NCBI GenBank assembly: GCA_964569865.1
Contig: CAZMVQ010000005.1
Location: 1-59,206, forward strand
DNA: 59,206 nucleotides
Direction of reading: 5' to 3'
Origin: DROE01 sp964569865
GTDB taxonomy: Bacteria; Pseudomonadota; Alphaproteobacteria; Rhizobiales; Devosiaceae
Below the pieces are notes generated by a model. The model made no database searches, was not told the origin of the DNA, and saw only the letters and a program-made list of their open reading frames with translations. Both the position numbers and the translations under genes were made by a program. This document shows positions 15,643-24,311 of the stretch, in pieces. Numbering within the stretch: the first letter of the stretch is position 1; every line of letters begins with the position of its first letter.

Positions 15643-17448
15643 ATGGCAATGAAAGATGGATATGAAATCATTGACCATGAATTTGATGTGGTTGTTGTCG
15701 GGGCTGGTGGGGCAGGTCTTCGCGCGACCCTTGGCATGGCTGAGCAGGGGCTAAAAACCGCCTGCATTACAAAAGTATTTCCCACCCGCTCCCATACCGT
15801 GGCAGCTCAAGGGGGCATTGCGGCCTCTCTTTCCAACATGGGCGAAGATAGCTGGCAGTGGCATATGTATGACACAGTCAAGGGATCTGACTGGCTGGGT
15901 GATAATGATGCCATGGAGTATCTGGCTCGCGAGGCGCCAAAAGCTGTTTATGAGCTTGAGCATTACGGAGTGCCGTTTTCGCGCACTGAAGAGGGCAAGA
16001 TTTATCAGCGTCCGTTTGGTGGACATATGCAAAATTATGGGGATGGGCCGCCCGTGCAGCGTACCTGTGCAGCGGCCGATCGTACGGGACATGCGATTTT
16101 GCACACGCTTTATGGGCAGTCTCTAAGGCATAACGCGCAGTTTTTTATCGAGTATTTCGCTCTTGATCTATTGATGGGCGAAGATGGGACCTGTCAGGGC
16201 ATTGTCGCCTGGAAATTGGACGATGGCACTATTCATCGTTTCCGCGCCAAAATGGTGGTGCTTGCTACCGGGGGATATGGGCGCACGTATTTTTCAGCCA
16301 CTTCTGCCCATACCTGCACCGGGGACGGTAATGGCATGGTGGCACGGGCCGGTCTGCCCTTGCAGGATATGGAATTTGTGCAATTTCATCCCACCGGAGT
16401 TTATGGGGCCGGAGTTCTGATCACCGAGGGCGCTCGCGGCGAGGGGGGCTATCTGACTAATTCTGAGGGTGAGCGCTTTATGGAGCGCTATGCGCCTAAC
16501 GCCAAAGATTTGGCTTCAAGAGATGTGGTTAGTCGCTGCATGACTTTGGAAATTCGCGAGGGGCGCGGGGTTGGTCCCAAAAAAGATCATATACATTTGC
16601 ATCTTGATCATCTGGACCCCAAAGTTCTGGCGGAGAGATTGCCCGGAATTTCCGAGAGTGCAAAAATCTTTGCCGGGGTCGATCTTACCCGTGAGCCAAT
16701 TCCGGTTATTCCAACAGCCCATTATAATATGGGCGGCATCCCCACCAATTATCATGGGGAAGCATTAAACCCGACGCCACAAAATCCGGACGCAATTGTT
16801 GATGGCCTGATGGCGGTTGGCGAAGCGGGCTGTGCATCGGTTCACGGGGCAAATCGCCTAGGCTCAAATTCGCTGATTGATCTGGTGGTTTTTGGACGGG
16901 CGGCAGCTATCAGGGCTGGAAAAACCATCGACAGAAATGCGGCAATTCCCGAAGTTAATCAAAAATCATTTGATAAAATCCTTGGCCATTTTGATAATAT
17001 GCGCAATGCGAGCGGCAAATATTCAACAGCGCAATTGCGTGATAGAATGCAGGTCACCATGCAGGAGGATGCGGCGGTATTTAGAACTGAAGAAACCCTA
17101 AAACAAGGGGTTTCACGCATGCGCGATATCCAGCGGGACATGGATGAAATTAAAGTTTCTGACCGCTCGATGATCTGGAATTCAGATCTTGTGGAGGCAT
17201 TGGAGCTGGAAAACCTGATGGCCAATGCTTTAACCACTGTGGTTAGTGCAGAGGCGCGCCATGAAAGCAGGGGCGCTCATGCGCGGGAAGATTATTCCGA
17301 GCGGGATGATAAAAACTGGCGCAAGCACACTTTGGCGCGCATGGATGAAAAGGGAAATGTTGCTCTTGACTACCGTCCGGTGCATGTTGAACTTTTAAGC
17401 GATGGCATAGATATTGCAAAAATTGCTCCAAAAAAGCGGGTGTACTAA
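15643..17448 (+). CDS. sdhA: succinate dehydrogenase flavoprotein subunit
   Basis: The FAD-carrying catalytic subunit that oxidises succinate to fumarate. The protein has 601 residues from the ATG at 15643, four bases after sdhD; an upstream in-frame TTG at 15628 would overlap sdhD. The dinucleotide fold VVVGAGGAGLRA, the histidine for covalent FAD in RSHTVAAQGGI, and the active-site QFHPTG and HGANRLGSNSLIDLVVFG segments are all intact. Unusually, sdhB does not follow directly: a small exported-protein gene and a hairpin lie between. Confidence 0.98.
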   Translation: MAMKDGYEIIDHEFDVVVVGAGGAGLRATLGMAEQGLKTACITKVFPTRSHTVAAQGGIAASLSNMGEDSWQWHMYDTVKGSDWLGDNDAMEYLAREAPKAVYELEHYGVPFSRTEEGKIYQRPFGGHMQNYGDGPPVQRTCAAADRTGHAILHTLYGQSLRHNAQFFIEYFALDLLMGEDGTCQGIVAWKLDDGTIHRFRAKMVVLATGGYGRTYFSATSAHTCTGDGNGMVARAGLPLQDMEFVQFHPTGVYGAGVLITEGARGEGGYLTNSEGERFMERYAPNAKDLASRDVVSRCMTLEIREGRGVGPKKDHIHLHLDHLDPKVLAERLPGISESAKIFAGVDLTREPIPVIPTAHYNMGGIPTNYHGEALNPTPQNPDAIVDGLMAVGEAGCASVHGANRLGSNSLIDLVVFGRAAAIRAGKTIDRNAAIPEVNQKSFDKILGHFDNMRNASGKYSTAQLRDRMQVTMQEDAAVFRTEETLKQGVSRMRDIQRDMDEIKVSDRSMIWNSDLVEALELENLMANALTTVVSAEARHESRGAHAREDYSERDDKNWRKHTLARMDEKGNVALDYRPVHVELLSDGIDIAKIAPKKRVY

Positions 17449-17580
17449 AAAGCAGACCTGTTGAGAGAGATAAAATTTTAAGCCCTGTTTGGTGGCTTTA
17501 TTTGACTTTAGAGGGGATTTGCGGCGAGTTCCACAAAGGAGAAAACTCCTAAAGGGACTAAAATGAAGGAGAGAAGTAAA

Positions 17581-17850
17581 ATGAAGAAAATTATTGTAGC
17601 GGGATTTGTAGCAACGGGCATGCTGCTTTCTGTAACCTCAATTGCATCTGCCCATACATTACGTGAGTGCATGGTTGACAAGGCGGCGGTCGAGTTAACC
17701 GCCGGGCAGCTTGCTTTGTTCAAGGCCCATGGGGATGGCGAAATCAACATCCTTTCCACAGCGGTGGATAATAATATGAATCCGCTGGACAGTGCCAGAG
17801 TGCATGCGATGCTTTGGGCAACCGGTGCCTCCTGCTCTTTGGGCGGATAG
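17581..17850 (+). CDS. small exported protein of unknown function between sdhA and sdhB
   Basis: I do not recognise this protein. It has 89 residues with a clear signal peptide (MKKIIVAGFVATGMLLSVTSIASA, cleavage before HTLRE). The mature part of about 65 residues has two cysteines, one near each end (LRECMVDKA and TGASCSLGG), so a single disulfide is possible. I chose the ATG at 17581 because AAGGAGA lies nine bases upstream; an ATG six codons earlier (17563) also has a purine-rich site. The gap of 130 bases after sdhA may hold a promoter. A hairpin follows the gene before sdhB. A link to complex II assembly is only suggested by position. Confidence 0.7.
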   Translation: MKKIIVAGFVATGMLLSVTSIASAHTLRECMVDKAAVELTAGQLALFKAHGDGEINILSTAVDNNMNPLDSARVHAMLWATGASCSLGG

Positions 17851-17871
17851 GCAATCTGACCAATCAAAAGA

Positions 17872-17898
17872 TGCGGCTGTCGTTAACCGGCAGCCGCA
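17872..17898 (+). terminator. hairpin between the small exported gene and sdhB
   Basis: TGCGGCTG (17872-17879) pairs perfectly with CAGCCGCA (17891-17898) across an 11-base loop. Only a weak T-rich stretch follows (CCTCATTTAATC), so it may act as a partial terminator or an mRNA-processing or stabilising stem that sets the ratio of sdhB to the upstream genes. Confidence 0.5.
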
Positions 17899-17929
17899 CC
17901 TCATTTAATCAAAAAACAGAATTGATCTT

Positions 17930-18706
17930 ATGGTCGAATTAAAACTTCCACAAAAATCACGGCCGACAGAAGGCAAAATCTGGCCAAAGCCAGAGGGTGG
18001 TAAAATTCAGGAATATCGGGTTTACCGTTATAACCCGGATGATAACCAAAATCCGCGCATTGACACTTTTTATGTGAATATTGATGAATGCGGGCCTATG
18101 GTTCTGGATGGTTTGTTATGGATTAAAAACAATGTTGATCCAAAACTGGCCCTAAGACGCTCTTGCCGGGAGGGGGTTTGTGGCTCGTGTGCCATGAATG
18201 TGGATGGATTAAACACCCTTGCCTGCACTAAAAGTGCTGACGAAATTTCGGGAACGGTCAAAATATTTCCCTTGCCCCATCTGCAGGTGATCAAGGATCT
18301 GGTGCCTGATCTGGATAATTTTTTTGCTCAACATCGCTCCATTGAGCCGTGGTTGAAAACCACTACTCCGGCCCCGGGAGATGAATGGAAGCAATCAGAA
18401 GCTGCCCGGATGAAACTTGACGGGCTTTATGAATGTATTCTTTGTGCGTGCTGTTCAACTTCTTGTCCCAGTTATTGGTGGAACGGGGATCGCTATCTGG
18501 GACCAGCGGTTTTATTGCAGGCCTATCGCTGGCTGATTGATAGCAGGGACGAGGCAACCGGGGAGAGGCTGGATAATCTGGAAGACCCTTTTCGGCTATA
18601 TCGTTGTCATACCATCATGAATTGCTCCAACACCTGCCCCAAGGGATTAAATCCGGCCAAGGCGATTGTTGAAATTAAAAAAATGATGGTTGAAAGACGG
18701 ATTTGA
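17930..18706 (+). CDS. sdhB: succinate dehydrogenase iron-sulfur subunit
   Basis: Carries the three Fe-S clusters that pass electrons from SdhA to quinone. The 258-residue protein has the [2Fe-2S] ligands in SCREGVCGSCAMNVDG and the later LACT, and the [4Fe-4S]/[3Fe-4S] ligands in CILCACCSTSCPSYWW and CHTIMNCSNTCPKGLNPAKAI. Separated from sdhA by about 480 bases holding a small exported gene and a hairpin. A DUF2007-like gene starts six bases after its stop. Confidence 0.98.
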   Translation: MVELKLPQKSRPTEGKIWPKPEGGKIQEYRVYRYNPDDNQNPRIDTFYVNIDECGPMVLDGLLWIKNNVDPKLALRRSCREGVCGSCAMNVDGLNTLACTKSADEISGTVKIFPLPHLQVIKDLVPDLDNFFAQHRSIEPWLKTTTPAPGDEWKQSEAARMKLDGLYECILCACCSTSCPSYWWNGDRYLGPAVLLQAYRWLIDSRDEATGERLDNLEDPFRLYRCHTIMNCSNTCPKGLNPAKAIVEIKKMMVERRI

Positions 18707-18712
18707 AAATAG

Positions 18713-18940
18713 ATGGCAATGGATAGTTTTGAAACCATTTTAACCCATCATGACCCCGATATATTACGGGTGATTATTGTTGCGTTGAAGGCTCACGGGT
18801 TTCACCCCCATGAGGGTGGTTCGAGCGGATTGCCGGGATTAACAACACCAAACGGGGCCGGAATAATGGTGCCCAAAGGGGAGGCTGATGATGCAAAGAT
18901 ATTGGCTGGGGCCCTGCTTGAAGAAATGAGCAATCAATAA
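18713..18940 (+). CDS. DUF2007-like small protein
   Basis: A 75-residue protein resembling the DUF2007 'putative signal-transducing protein' fold: an early helix after THHDPDILRVIIVALKAHGF, a variable middle, then IMVPKGEADDAKILAGALLEE, which matches the usual valine-rich strand and aspartate-rich helix. No function is established. It begins six bases after sdhB and is surely in the same transcript. The same frame stays open for 82 codons after its TAA stop, up to the start of the next gene. Confidence 0.6.
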   Translation: MAMDSFETILTHHDPDILRVIIVALKAHGFHPHEGGSSGLPGLTTPNGAGIMVPKGEADDAKILAGALLEEMSNQ

Positions 18941-19185
18941 GTTTTTAGATATTTCCCTAAAGGCGCCACATTAGGGGCTTTTAAGGATGGACGGCGTATT
19001 GAGCTTGAATGCTTAAAAGGCAATTTGACCGGTCTGAAATGCAATAAAATGCGGGCTGGTGAAAACCAAAGAATTGAGCTAATAGGCCGTGCGGTGGGCA
19101 AAACATTTTGGGGCGTCAAATTGATGCAAGTTTTTGCTGATACTCTATGGGGTGTCAGATATCCCCGAATTCATGGGCAGATGAA

Positions 19186-19851
19186 ATGAATATTAGTCAA
19201 CAATCTTTCTTAAAACTAGTCGCAGCGATTGGCCTTACCGGAGTAATTTCGGCTTGTGCCAGTTCGTCACCTTTTTCTGATTCCAGACGATTTTCCAGTC
19301 CGCCGCCGCCATTGGCACCGGTTGCCGGATCAAACGTGCAAAATTCCGAATTGCCTCCATTGGGCGAAGAATTGACAGCTGATCCCTTGCTGGCACAGCA
19401 AAACGGCTCTCAAACTCTGGGCTTTCCCGTTGATGGGCTAGTGTCCAGAGATCCGCTTTTAGCTTCAAATCAGGTTGGTAATGATATTAACGGGGGTGAA
19501 GGATCGTTTGTGGCAATTGACCCAAGCGGCATCCCGACAAACGTGCAGGCGCGCGATATTGGCGGTAGTTTAACCGTTCAGAGCATGCTTGGGGTGTGGA
19601 CGGCGATCTCCGGTGCAAATACATGTCGTGTCAATCTCACCCAGACTTCGAAGCAGGGAACGGATCGCAACCGGGCCTCGGCGCCCAATTGCCCGATAAG
19701 CGTTCTGGCCTCGCTGGCGTCATGGAAACTCGTTGGTTCACAAGTGCAGTTTTTCAACGATAATGGACAGATCATTGGAACAATGCTGCGCAGCGGAAAT
19801 CGTTTTCTTGGAACTCTGGCCGGCGGTCAGGGCATCTCTATGGCCGGCTAG
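19186..19851 (+). CDS. AprI/Inh (Omp19-type) domain lipoprotein
   Basis: A predicted outer-membrane lipoprotein of 221 residues. The signal peptide ends in a lipobox GVISAC. A Pro/Ser-rich linker follows. The C-terminal 90 residues match the protease inhibitor Inh/AprI fold found in Brucella Omp19: LGVWTAISGANTCRVNL, a second Cys in APNCPIS, LASWKLVGSQVQFFNDNGQIIG, and RFLGTLAGGQGISM. The two cysteines probably form the family disulfide. I chose the ATG at 19186 because the upstream in-frame start would add a tail without signal-peptide character. Placed inside the TCA cluster, as an envelope gene it is an outlier. Confidence 0.82.
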   Translation: MNISQQSFLKLVAAIGLTGVISACASSSPFSDSRRFSSPPPPLAPVAGSNVQNSELPPLGEELTADPLLAQQNGSQTLGFPVDGLVSRDPLLASNQVGNDINGGEGSFVAIDPSGIPTNVQARDIGGSLTVQSMLGVWTAISGANTCRVNLTQTSKQGTDRNRASAPNCPISVLASLASWKLVGSQVQFFNDNGQIIGTMLRSGNRFLGTLAGGQGISMAG

Positions 19852-19882
19852 GATCTGGGCCGGTTAGAATCTGGGCCGGTAA
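19851..19882. repeat. 16-bp tandem duplication after the lipoprotein gene
   Basis: GGATCTGGGCCGGTTA (19851-19866) is followed directly by GAATCTGGGCCGGTAA (19867-19882), two mismatches. The first unit starts at the last base of the stop codon. It is part of the window-wide set of short duplications at gene ends. Confidence 0.8.
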
Positions 19883-19954
19883 TGTCTAGGTCAGGGCCAG
19901 AAATCGGCTTGTTTTGGGGGAAAAATTGAGCGGATATCGGGTTTGAAAGCAAGT

Positions 19955-21088
19955 ATGCCTGAAAATTCCAGGGGGTTGTTGTCTGCCTATGATCAGATGA
20001 TCGCAAGTGGCGCTTTAACCATTGATCCCGCTCAACGCGAGGCTGCGGTTTTGCTTGAAAAACTCTTAATTGAGTTGGAGCAAAATCCGCGACGTAAAAA
20101 AAGTTTTCCAAATTTTTTGAGCCAGAAAACACATCACCAAAAAGGGTTTTATATCTGGGGAGATGTGGGTCGGGGTAAAACCCTGCTGATGGATATGTTT
20201 TTTGAGCGGGTGGAAATCACCGCAAAAAGGCGGGTGCATTTTCATGAATTCATGGACGAATTACACCAGAATATTGCGATAATTCGGCAAACTTACAGTA
20301 CAAATTACAGCAAAACCCGCCCAGTTTCAGATCCGATCGCAGAAGTGGTAAAACCGATTATCAAATCCACTTCTCTTTTGTGTTTTGATGAATTTCACGT
20401 CTCAGATATTACCAATGCAATGTTGTTGGGGCGGCTGTTCGAAAAATTGTTTGATGGTGGAGTGGTGATGGTGGCCACATCAAATATAGAACCGGACGGG
20501 CTTTATCATAACGGACTAAATCGCCAGTTGTTTTTGCCGTTTATCGAGCTTTTGAAAAGCCGGTGCGAGGTTTTGCATCTAAAAGCTCAAAAAGACTATC
20601 GGCTCGATAAGTTGAGTAGTCAGCCGGTGTTTCATTTTGGTGTCGGGGAAGAAACTAAAAATCAAATTGAGCAACATTGGCAAATGTTGATTGGCCACCA
20701 AACATCCAAGCCGGGAACGGTTAGTGTTTTAGGGCGTGAAATTATTGTTCCAGCCATGGCAATGGGATGTGCAAAGTTTGAGTTTGCTGATCTGTGCGAA
20801 CAACCTCTTGGCGCGCGCGATTATCTGGCCGTTTCCCATGCGTTTCATACAATAGTGATCAAGGGCATACCGCAATTTGATAAGAACAACTCCAATGCCG
20901 CAAAACGCTTTATTATTTTGATTGATACTCTTTATGACCGGGGGGTGAAACTGGTGGCAAGTTTTGACGTTAATTTTGAAAACCTGACCAGTGATAAAAA
21001 TACGGCATTTGAGTTCAAGCGATGTGTTTCGCGATTAAACGAGATGGCCTCGATCGACTATCTGGCCAAAGGGAAAAATCCAGATTGA
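19955..21088 (+). CDS. zapE: cell division protein ZapE / AFG1-like ATPase
   Basis: A 377-residue AFG1/ZapE ATPase. In E. coli ZapE acts at the division ring; the mitochondrial homologue handles respiratory proteins. Visible motifs are Walker A in GDVGRGKTLLMDMFF, the HFHEFM segment, Walker B in LLCFDEFHVSDITNAMLLGRLF, and a sensor-type VMVATSNIEPDGLYHNGLNRQLFLPFI. I chose the ATG at 19955; a TTG four codons upstream is possible. In Rhizobiales zapE is commonly found just upstream of mdh, as here. Confidence 0.93.
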   Translation: MPENSRGLLSAYDQMIASGALTIDPAQREAAVLLEKLLIELEQNPRRKKSFPNFLSQKTHHQKGFYIWGDVGRGKTLLMDMFFERVEITAKRRVHFHEFMDELHQNIAIIRQTYSTNYSKTRPVSDPIAEVVKPIIKSTSLLCFDEFHVSDITNAMLLGRLFEKLFDGGVVMVATSNIEPDGLYHNGLNRQLFLPFIELLKSRCEVLHLKAQKDYRLDKLSSQPVFHFGVGEETKNQIEQHWQMLIGHQTSKPGTVSVLGREIIVPAMAMGCAKFEFADLCEQPLGARDYLAVSHAFHTIVIKGIPQFDKNNSNAAKRFIILIDTLYDRGVKLVASFDVNFENLTSDKNTAFEFKRCVSRLNEMASIDYLAKGKNPD

Positions 21089-21300
21089 TTTGTGAGGGCT
21101 TGGCTGGCGCTGGCGGCAAGGTCTCGTAAATTTTGTGAGCAACAGCGTTATATGAGTGAAATTGCGGATCAAAACAAAGAAATCGGCACTTAAGTGGCAG
21201 CAATTGGCCGTTGTAACTCGGTTTTTGTTGCACCAAAGGGGGCAGGGGTTTAATGATTCGTATTAGAAATTCAAACAAATAAATATAGGAAATATGTCCA

Positions 21301-22263
21301 ATGACGCGTAAAAAAATAGCTCTGATCGGTGCGGGTCAAATTGGTGGAACATTGGCCCATCTGGCAGCCCTTAAAGATCTTGGTGATGTGGTATTGTTCG
21401 ACATTGCTGACGGGGTGCCGCAGGGTAAAGCGCTTGATCTTAGCCAATCGGCACCGGAAAGCGGATATGATGCGGCCCTTAGTGGCACATCGGAATATAA
21501 AGGCATTGCGGGGGCCGATGTTATTATCGTTACCGCCGGGGTGCCGCGCAAGCCGGGAATGAGCCGGGATGATCTGCTGGAAATCAACCTCAAAGTCATG
21601 GAGCAGGTGGGAGCAGGAATTGCAAAATATGCGCCTGATGCTTTTGTAATCTGCATAACCAATCCGCTGGATGCCATGGTTTGGGCCTTGCAAAGGTTCT
21701 CTGGCCTGCCGACCGCAAAAGTCGTGGGAATGGCCGGAGTTTTGGATAGTTCCAGATTTTGTCATTTCATCGCCGATGAGCTTGATGTCTCGATCAATGA
21801 CGTCAACGCTTTTGTTATGGGTGGTCATGGAGATACCATGGTGCCATTGCCCAGATATTCAACGGTTGGCGGCATTCCTTTGACTGATCTGGTGAAAATG
21901 GGCTGGCTGAAAAAATCCCGTCTTGATGAAATTGTTCAGCGCACCCGGGACGGGGGGGCGGAAATTGTTGGCCTGCTTAAAACCGGGTCAGCCTTTTATG
22001 CTCCGGCTACCGCTGGAATTGCCATGGCGGAAAGCTATCTTAAAGATAAAAAACGGGTTTTGCCCTGTGCTGCTTTTCTCAAGGGTGAATTTGGTGTCAA
22101 GGGCATGTATGTGGGCGTGCCATGCGTAATCGGGGCCAATGGGGTTGAACGCATTATAGAAGTATCACTCAATCGCACCGAGCAGGGCCAATTCAATAAA
22201 TCCGTCGGCGCTGTAAACGGGTTGATAGATGTGTGTAAAAAAATCGCACCAAAACTGGCTTAA
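21301..22263 (+). CDS. mdh: malate dehydrogenase
   Basis: Oxidises malate to oxaloacetate with NAD in the TCA cycle. It is the LDH-like type of 320 residues: NAD fold GAGQIGGTLAHL, substrate-binding arginines in GVPRKPGMSRDDLL, NPLDAMVW, and catalytic histidine in MGGHGDTMVPL. The ATG at 21301 starts the gene about 210 bases after zapE, so a promoter may lie in that gap. sucC follows after about 95 bases. Confidence 0.97.
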   Translation: MTRKKIALIGAGQIGGTLAHLAALKDLGDVVLFDIADGVPQGKALDLSQSAPESGYDAALSGTSEYKGIAGADVIIVTAGVPRKPGMSRDDLLEINLKVMEQVGAGIAKYAPDAFVICITNPLDAMVWALQRFSGLPTAKVVGMAGVLDSSRFCHFIADELDVSINDVNAFVMGGHGDTMVPLPRYSTVGGIPLTDLVKMGWLKKSRLDEIVQRTRDGGAEIVGLLKTGSAFYAPATAGIAMAESYLKDKKRVLPCAAFLKGEFGVKGMYVGVPCVIGANGVERIIEVSLNRTEQGQFNKSVGAVNGLIDVCKKIAPKLA

Positions 22264-22271
22264 CCGGTTTT

Positions 22272-22301
22272 TATATGTGGTATTTTTATACGTGGTATTT
22301 T
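22272..22301. repeat. 15-bp tandem duplication after mdh
   Basis: TATATGTGGTATTTT (22272-22286) and TATACGTGGTATTTT (22287-22301) are adjacent and differ at one base. The array begins eight bases after the mdh stop codon. Confidence 0.8.
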
Positions 22302-22358
22302 TTGTAAAGGCTTGTCCTTTAATAAGGGACGGCAATTTAATAAAGGGCTGACAGGCAA

Positions 22359-23555
22359 ATGAATATTCACGAACATCAGGCAAAAGCCTTACTGAAAGAA
22401 TTTGGCGCACCGGTGGCAAACGGGGTGGCAATTTTTTCTCCCGAAGATGCGGCCAAAGCGGCCAATTCTCTGCCCGGTCCCGTATATGTGGTTAAAAGCC
22501 AGATTCATGCGGGTGGCAGGGGCAAGGGTCGGTTTAAGGAATTGGCCAGCGATGCAGAGGGTGGGGTTCGTCTGGCTCGTTCGGTGGATGAGGTCGTTTC
22601 CCACGCCAATGAAATGCTGGGCAATATTCTTGTTACCAAGCAGACCGGGCCGTCAGGCAAACAGGTTAATCGCATATATATTGAAGATGGAGCGGATATT
22701 GCAAAAGAGCTTTATCTTTCTATTCTGGTCAACCGGGAAAGTGGAAAGGTAAGTTTTGTTGCCTCCACCGAAGGGGGAATGGATATTGAAGGGGTTGCCG
22801 AGCAAACACCTGAAAAAATTCATACTCTGGATATCGAGCCAGAAGATGGGGTCACCAGTGAAAAGGCCAGTGCCCTTTGTGATGCTTTGCAGCTTGATGG
22901 GACAGCGCGAAGTGATGGCATGGAGCTGTTTGTGCAGCTTTATGAAGCATTTATCGGCAAGGATATGAGTCTGTTGGAAATTAACCCGCTGGTGGTTTTG
23001 GGCAATGGGCATCTGGTGGTTTTGGATGCCAAAGTATCGTTTGATAACAATGCCCTGTTCAAGCACCCGGATATCGAGGGCTTGCGCGATTTAAGCGAAG
23101 AAGATGAAAAAGAAATCGAAGCTGGCAAATATGATTTGGCCTATATCGCCCTTGAGGGGTCGATCGGGTGCATGGTCAATGGTGCCGGTCTGGCCATGGC
23201 CACCATGGATATTATTAAATTATATGGTGAGCAACCGGCCAACTTTTTGGATGTGGGCGGTGGGGCTACGGCTGAAAAGGTTACGGCTGCTTTCAAAATC
23301 ATAACTTCTGACCCTAGCGTAAAAGGAATTCTGGTAAATATATTTGGCGGTATCATGCGTTGTGATGTCATTGCTGAGGGTGTTTTGCAGGCGGTCAAGG
23401 AAATGGGGCTGAATGTGCCTTTGGTTGTTCGACTGGAGGGGACTAAAGTTGCCGAGGGTAAAAAACTGATTGATGAAAGTGATCTTGATGTGATCTCGGC
23501 CAATGATCTGGATGATGCAGCGCAAAAAATTGTAGCGGCTGTTAAAGGGGGATAA
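22359..23555 (+). CDS. sucC: succinyl-CoA synthetase (ADP-forming) subunit beta
   Basis: The beta subunit of succinyl-CoA ligase, 398 residues. The N-terminus MNIHEHQAKALLKEFG, the ATP-grasp motifs (VVKSQIHAGGRGKG and LEINPLVV), and the C-terminal GGGATAEKVTAAFKI and NIFGGIMRCDVIAEGV CoA-ligase part are canonical. Its partner sucD does not follow directly: an exported-protein gene starts two bases after the sucC stop. Confidence 0.97.
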   Translation: MNIHEHQAKALLKEFGAPVANGVAIFSPEDAAKAANSLPGPVYVVKSQIHAGGRGKGRFKELASDAEGGVRLARSVDEVVSHANEMLGNILVTKQTGPSGKQVNRIYIEDGADIAKELYLSILVNRESGKVSFVASTEGGMDIEGVAEQTPEKIHTLDIEPEDGVTSEKASALCDALQLDGTARSDGMELFVQLYEAFIGKDMSLLEINPLVVLGNGHLVVLDAKVSFDNNALFKHPDIEGLRDLSEEDEKEIEAGKYDLAYIALEGSIGCMVNGAGLAMATMDIIKLYGEQPANFLDVGGGATAEKVTAAFKIITSDPSVKGILVNIFGGIMRCDVIAEGVLQAVKEMGLNVPLVVRLEGTKVAEGKKLIDESDLDVISANDLDDAAQKIVAAVKGG

Positions 23556-23557
23556 AA

Positions 23558-24217
23558 ATGGCACATGAAGCAACGGCAATGATAAAAACAGCAATTGTCT
23601 CTTTGGGACTGATTGGGGTTTTTGGTCAGCCGGTTTTGGCAAAACATGCAAAAACTTCTCAGGAGCCAGCCACAACTCAAAGCGCGCCTTTGGCAACTGA
23701 CCCGGCTGGAACTCCAGCAGTTCCGACGGTGACAATTAATGATCCGGGTGAGCAAAATTTAGAAATAACCGCCAAAATATTAAGTGATGCCATTGAGCTT
23801 TGCCAGTTGGCTGCGGACAATAGGCGCGAAGTTCTGGATGCACTGCAAGCGGGTGGGTGGAGCAGTGATGTTGATTACAATGCCGGCAACGCGCCTTTTT
23901 ATAAGGAAATATCGGCCGAGTTAACCTATGAAGGGGTTGGCGAAGCACAAATCTGGGGATTTATAGAAGATTATCCCGGCTACCAGATGGGATATTGCTC
24001 CCTTACCATCTCTTCTCCGACTGGGTTTTTTGACCTGTCTCCCATTGATGAAATCGAGGGGATGACTGGAGAGTTGATTTTGGAGGATGGACAATCCTAT
24101 GGAGCATGGCGCTCTGATACCGGGGATGATGAAACCGCAACAAAATTCATTCATGCCTATCAGAACCTTGATACTTTTTTATATCAGGTAAGCACGGTCA
24201 GAAATCTTAACCGCTAG
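23558..24217 (+). CDS. exported protein of unknown function between sucC and sucD
   Basis: I do not recognise this 219-residue protein. A signal peptide is likely (MIKTAIVSLGLIGVFGQPVLA, cleavage near residue 28, before KHAK). A Pro/Thr/Ala-rich linker runs to about residue 60, then a domain of about 150 residues with two cysteines (AIELCQLAAD and GYCSLTI), several aromatic residues and an acidic surface. The ATG at 23558 has GGGGG about seven bases upstream and lies two bases after the sucC stop, so it is translated with sucC. It is a conserved-looking reading frame, not a pseudogene. Any role in succinyl-CoA metabolism would be odd for an exported protein. Confidence 0.75.
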   Translation: MAHEATAMIKTAIVSLGLIGVFGQPVLAKHAKTSQEPATTQSAPLATDPAGTPAVPTVTINDPGEQNLEITAKILSDAIELCQLAADNRREVLDALQAGGWSSDVDYNAGNAPFYKEISAELTYEGVGEAQIWGFIEDYPGYQMGYCSLTISSPTGFFDLSPIDEIEGMTGELILEDGQSYGAWRSDTGDDETATKFIHAYQNLDTFLYQVSTVRNLNR

Positions 24218-24311
24218 TTTTTTTTAAGTCTTGAATTCAATATGAGTGGGTTTGGTGATCCGTTAAAGAAAACGGCGAACAAAACACCCACGCAACGGAG
24301 CTTTTTAACCC

